In this document: positions 62,286-64,000 of the stretch, one piece after another
How positions within the stretch are numbered: position 1 is the stretch's first letter
Layout: every line of letters begins with the position of its first letter
Assembly (NCBI RefSeq): GCF_963422355.1
Contig: NC_085105.1
Location: 944,001-1,008,000 of the forward strand
Reading direction: 5' to 3'
From: Corticium candelabrum
Taxonomy: Eukaryota; Porifera; Homoscleromorpha; Homosclerophorida; Plakinidae
Length of the DNA: 64,000 bases
Translations under genes and position numbers: made by a program
The notes under the pieces: model-generated
Seen by the model: only the letters and a program-made list of their open reading frames with translations
Told to the model about the DNA's origin: nothing
Databases searched by the model: none

Positions 62286-62939
62286 ATACATCAGACATCC
62301 GACGTAGAAAACAAGTGAACGAGATTTTTATGCAACTGATAGACGCGTGCAGCAGACCTACTGTAGTGCAATATTTGGTAGAGCAGAGGTGTTGTGTTCA
62401 TGATTTAGAGAGCTTTCAAATGCATAGTGTACATAAATGAGACAAGCGCACTAAGCGTGACAAACAAGGTGATTGATTCAGCCATGGCTACAAACTTGCT
62501 GATAGGTACGCAGGAGAGAAAACTAATGCCTTAAGTCTCCATAGTCCCCAGATTAAACTAATCCTTTGCAGGCCGCAGACCCTGAAGGGAATGGGTATGT
62601 ACTCATGGACAGGGACAAGCGCCCCGAACATGCAATGCAGTTTAAGTGCTGCCATGGTCACTTTAGAAAGGTGTAACGTGTCACTGCATGCATGAGTGCG
62701 GTTGGTACAGTGTTAAGTTAAGTGTACACCTCTGTTTCAAAGCCAACTATTGAACTCTTATTTTTGGACAGTCCCTGAGTTCAGTAGTACTGAAATTTGC
62801 ATTTCCATTTGGAAAGAGGAAGAGGTTACAGTTGCATAGTAGACATGTAGCCTATGGATACATTCCAGCTATGTCCAGCTAAACCCATGCAGTTAGTACC
62901 TCATGCTGCAAGCTCGTTCTCCACATTATATTGTAGTGT
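62286..62939. other. Convergent spacer
   Basis: It holds 3' UTRs of the small gene and of the XPG gene. No repeats or further frames of note. Confidence 0.55.
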
Positions 62940-64000
62940 TCAATCTGCATCTGCTCCCTTCTTTCCATGTGCTCTGCTTTTCTTATCTCCTCGTCTAGTA
63001 GTTGTGCTTTTATCTGGGTTAGATCGCTTTGATGGTCTTGTTGTTGTTTGCCGTTTGTTTGCACCAGATCCACGTTTCCCTCTTCCTCTGGTCATGCGAC
63101 TTAAATTGATTCTAGCACTAGTCCTACCATTAGCACTTGCTCCCAATGACTCAGGCAATGTTCTGTCCTGTTTGCCGTCTTGCGAAAGACCTGCTGATTT
63201 CTTAGCAGCAATTTCAAAGTCACTGGAATCACTACTTGACTGAGAAGATGGAGCTATTTTGGCAATTGCTTGTTGAAGACGCTTGCTTTTGATTTTCCCT
63301 TTTTTAGGAGAAAGACGAGAAAAATAACAAGTAATGCTTGGCTGAATCTATTGCACAACCAGCTAAACACAATTACCACACACAAAATGTACATTCTAAA
63401 ACCATTCACACCTCCATTTTGTTCAGTTGCTGCATGACCGGAAGAAGCAATTGATCAACTTGTTTCTTGGTCCAGTTGAATGAATTTGCTGCAAAGCTAA
63501 ATTGATGTTTATAATACTGTAACATGTCTCTTGCTAGATGTTGCCATACTCTCTAAGGCTATCAAGATCAGGCATTGCCCATTGAAAGGGTTCCCTTGAC
63601 TCATCAACTGTTGGAGCTACGTATGCCCGTCGAACTGCAGGGTCAGGAAATGACCGAGGGAGATCTAGCATTCGCTGTGACAGAAAATACAAAACTATAA
63701 TCATTACAGAGACACAAAGCTAATATCTGCACAATAACATCACAAATTACTCTGTACACACATAACCTCTACTACGTATTTAGCTGAAATCTAATCGTCA
63801 GTTAATGTTCTAGTTTCAGTAGCTAGCCTGCCCTTTGTCCCTTGTTTGTTTTACACATCTTTTAAGGCTGTGCAACTCTTTAAAAGCTACATTATAGTAA
63901 AATATGTCCATAGATTCAAAGAAAATTAGAGTTGATTATGCTAGTCAATACAATTATTGAGGGTACAGTGTAGTAGTGCAAGCTGCTGCATGTTTACATT
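62940..64000 (-). CDS. ERCC5: XPG/ERCC5 endonuclease, C-terminal exons (runs off the right edge)
   Basis: Three exons (63674-63550, 63496-63412, 63341-62940) join in frame. They encode MLDLPRSFPDPAVRRAYVAP, SREPFQWAMPDLDSLR and NSFNWTKKQVDQLLLPVMQQ. This is the segment after the XPG nuclease I-domain where human XPG has FPNPAVxxAYLxPVVDDS and LWGKPD. The last exon contains TCYFSRLSPKK (position of the PIP-box-like QxxIxxFF region) and KIKSKRLQQAI, then a low-complexity basic tail ending GKKGADAD, probably a nuclear-localisation segment. XPG makes the 3' incision in nucleotide-excision repair. The catalytic domains lie beyond the window. FEN1, EXO1 and GEN1 lack this particular motif order, so ERCC5 is preferred. 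Confidence 0.88.

Noticed and set aside
62286-62440. Continuation of the small plus-strand gene to a stop at 62440
   Set aside because: It requires retaining two introns with good GT-AG borders. The spliced frame ends at 62285.

Overview
This is a eukaryotic, almost certainly animal, window. It carries spliced genes with canonical GT-AG introns (a few GC-AG), long (CA)n and (ACAG)n microsatellites, retroelement debris, and orthologues of animal families (calsyntenin-like cadherins, ankyrin/SOCS-box, SPRY/SOCS-box, Rab6, UGGT, erlin, CYP46-like P450, XPG). The dense gene packing, short introns, a giant composite cadherin and a SEFIR/NB-ARC/TPR receptor-like gene suggest an early-branching metazoan. 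A sponge is my best guess, but that is inference. No prokaryotic operons, tRNAs, rRNAs or CRISPR arrays were seen.

Layout, left to right: (1) 1-918, minus: 5' part of an unrecognised, probably nuclear, basic/serine-rich protein. (2) 1295-24984, minus: one giant cadherin gene of three exons, whose last exon is a single 21.7-kb open exon. The product is about 7,850 aa with a signal peptide, about 30 cadherin repeats, four calsyntenin-like LamG modules, many longer NDxP-type repeats, two unusual inserted regions and a Ser-Gly-rich patch, and no visible membrane anchor. (3) 25558-37404, minus: complete UDP-glucose:glycoprotein glucosyltransferase (about 30 exons, about 1,556 aa). (4) 37689-41289, minus: complete Rab6 (8 exons, 208 aa), only 137 bp from (5) 41426-42259, plus: an intronless ankyrin-repeat/SOCS-box gene. 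(6) 42771-43766, minus: intronless erlin. (7) 45045-45640, minus: a broken SPSB-like (SPRY/SOCS-box) pseudogene. (8) 46290-50186, minus: a SEFIR + NB-ARC (STAND) NTPase + TPR gene. (9) 50627-52356, minus: a small coiled-coil gene with an unresolved 3' part. (10) 52839-54407, plus: intronless cytochrome P450, CYP46-like. (11) 54783-61739, minus: a TPR protein fused to an SGNH-hydrolase-like domain. (12) 61882-62285, plus: a small three-exon gene sharing a short divergent promoter with (11). (13) 62940-64000, minus: the C-terminal exons of XPG/ERCC5.

Mobile elements sit mostly in introns: a 99-bp fold-back element with 9-bp flanking direct repeats (UGGT), a 177-bp inverted-repeat element (SEFIR gene), a 654-bp TA-flanked element (Rab6), a decayed non-LTR reverse-transcriptase tail (TPR/SGNH gene), and two copies of a short repeat tail ending in ACAG/CCAG tetranucleotides.

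The genes do not form a single pathway. UGGT (glycoprotein folding control), Rab6 (Golgi traffic) and erlin (ER-associated degradation) all act in the secretory/ER system, while the SOCS-box and SEFIR/NB-ARC genes belong to ubiquitin and innate-signalling families. The most novel items are the giant apparently secreted cadherin with its inserted domains, the SEFIR-NB-ARC-TPR protein and the TPR-SGNH fusion.
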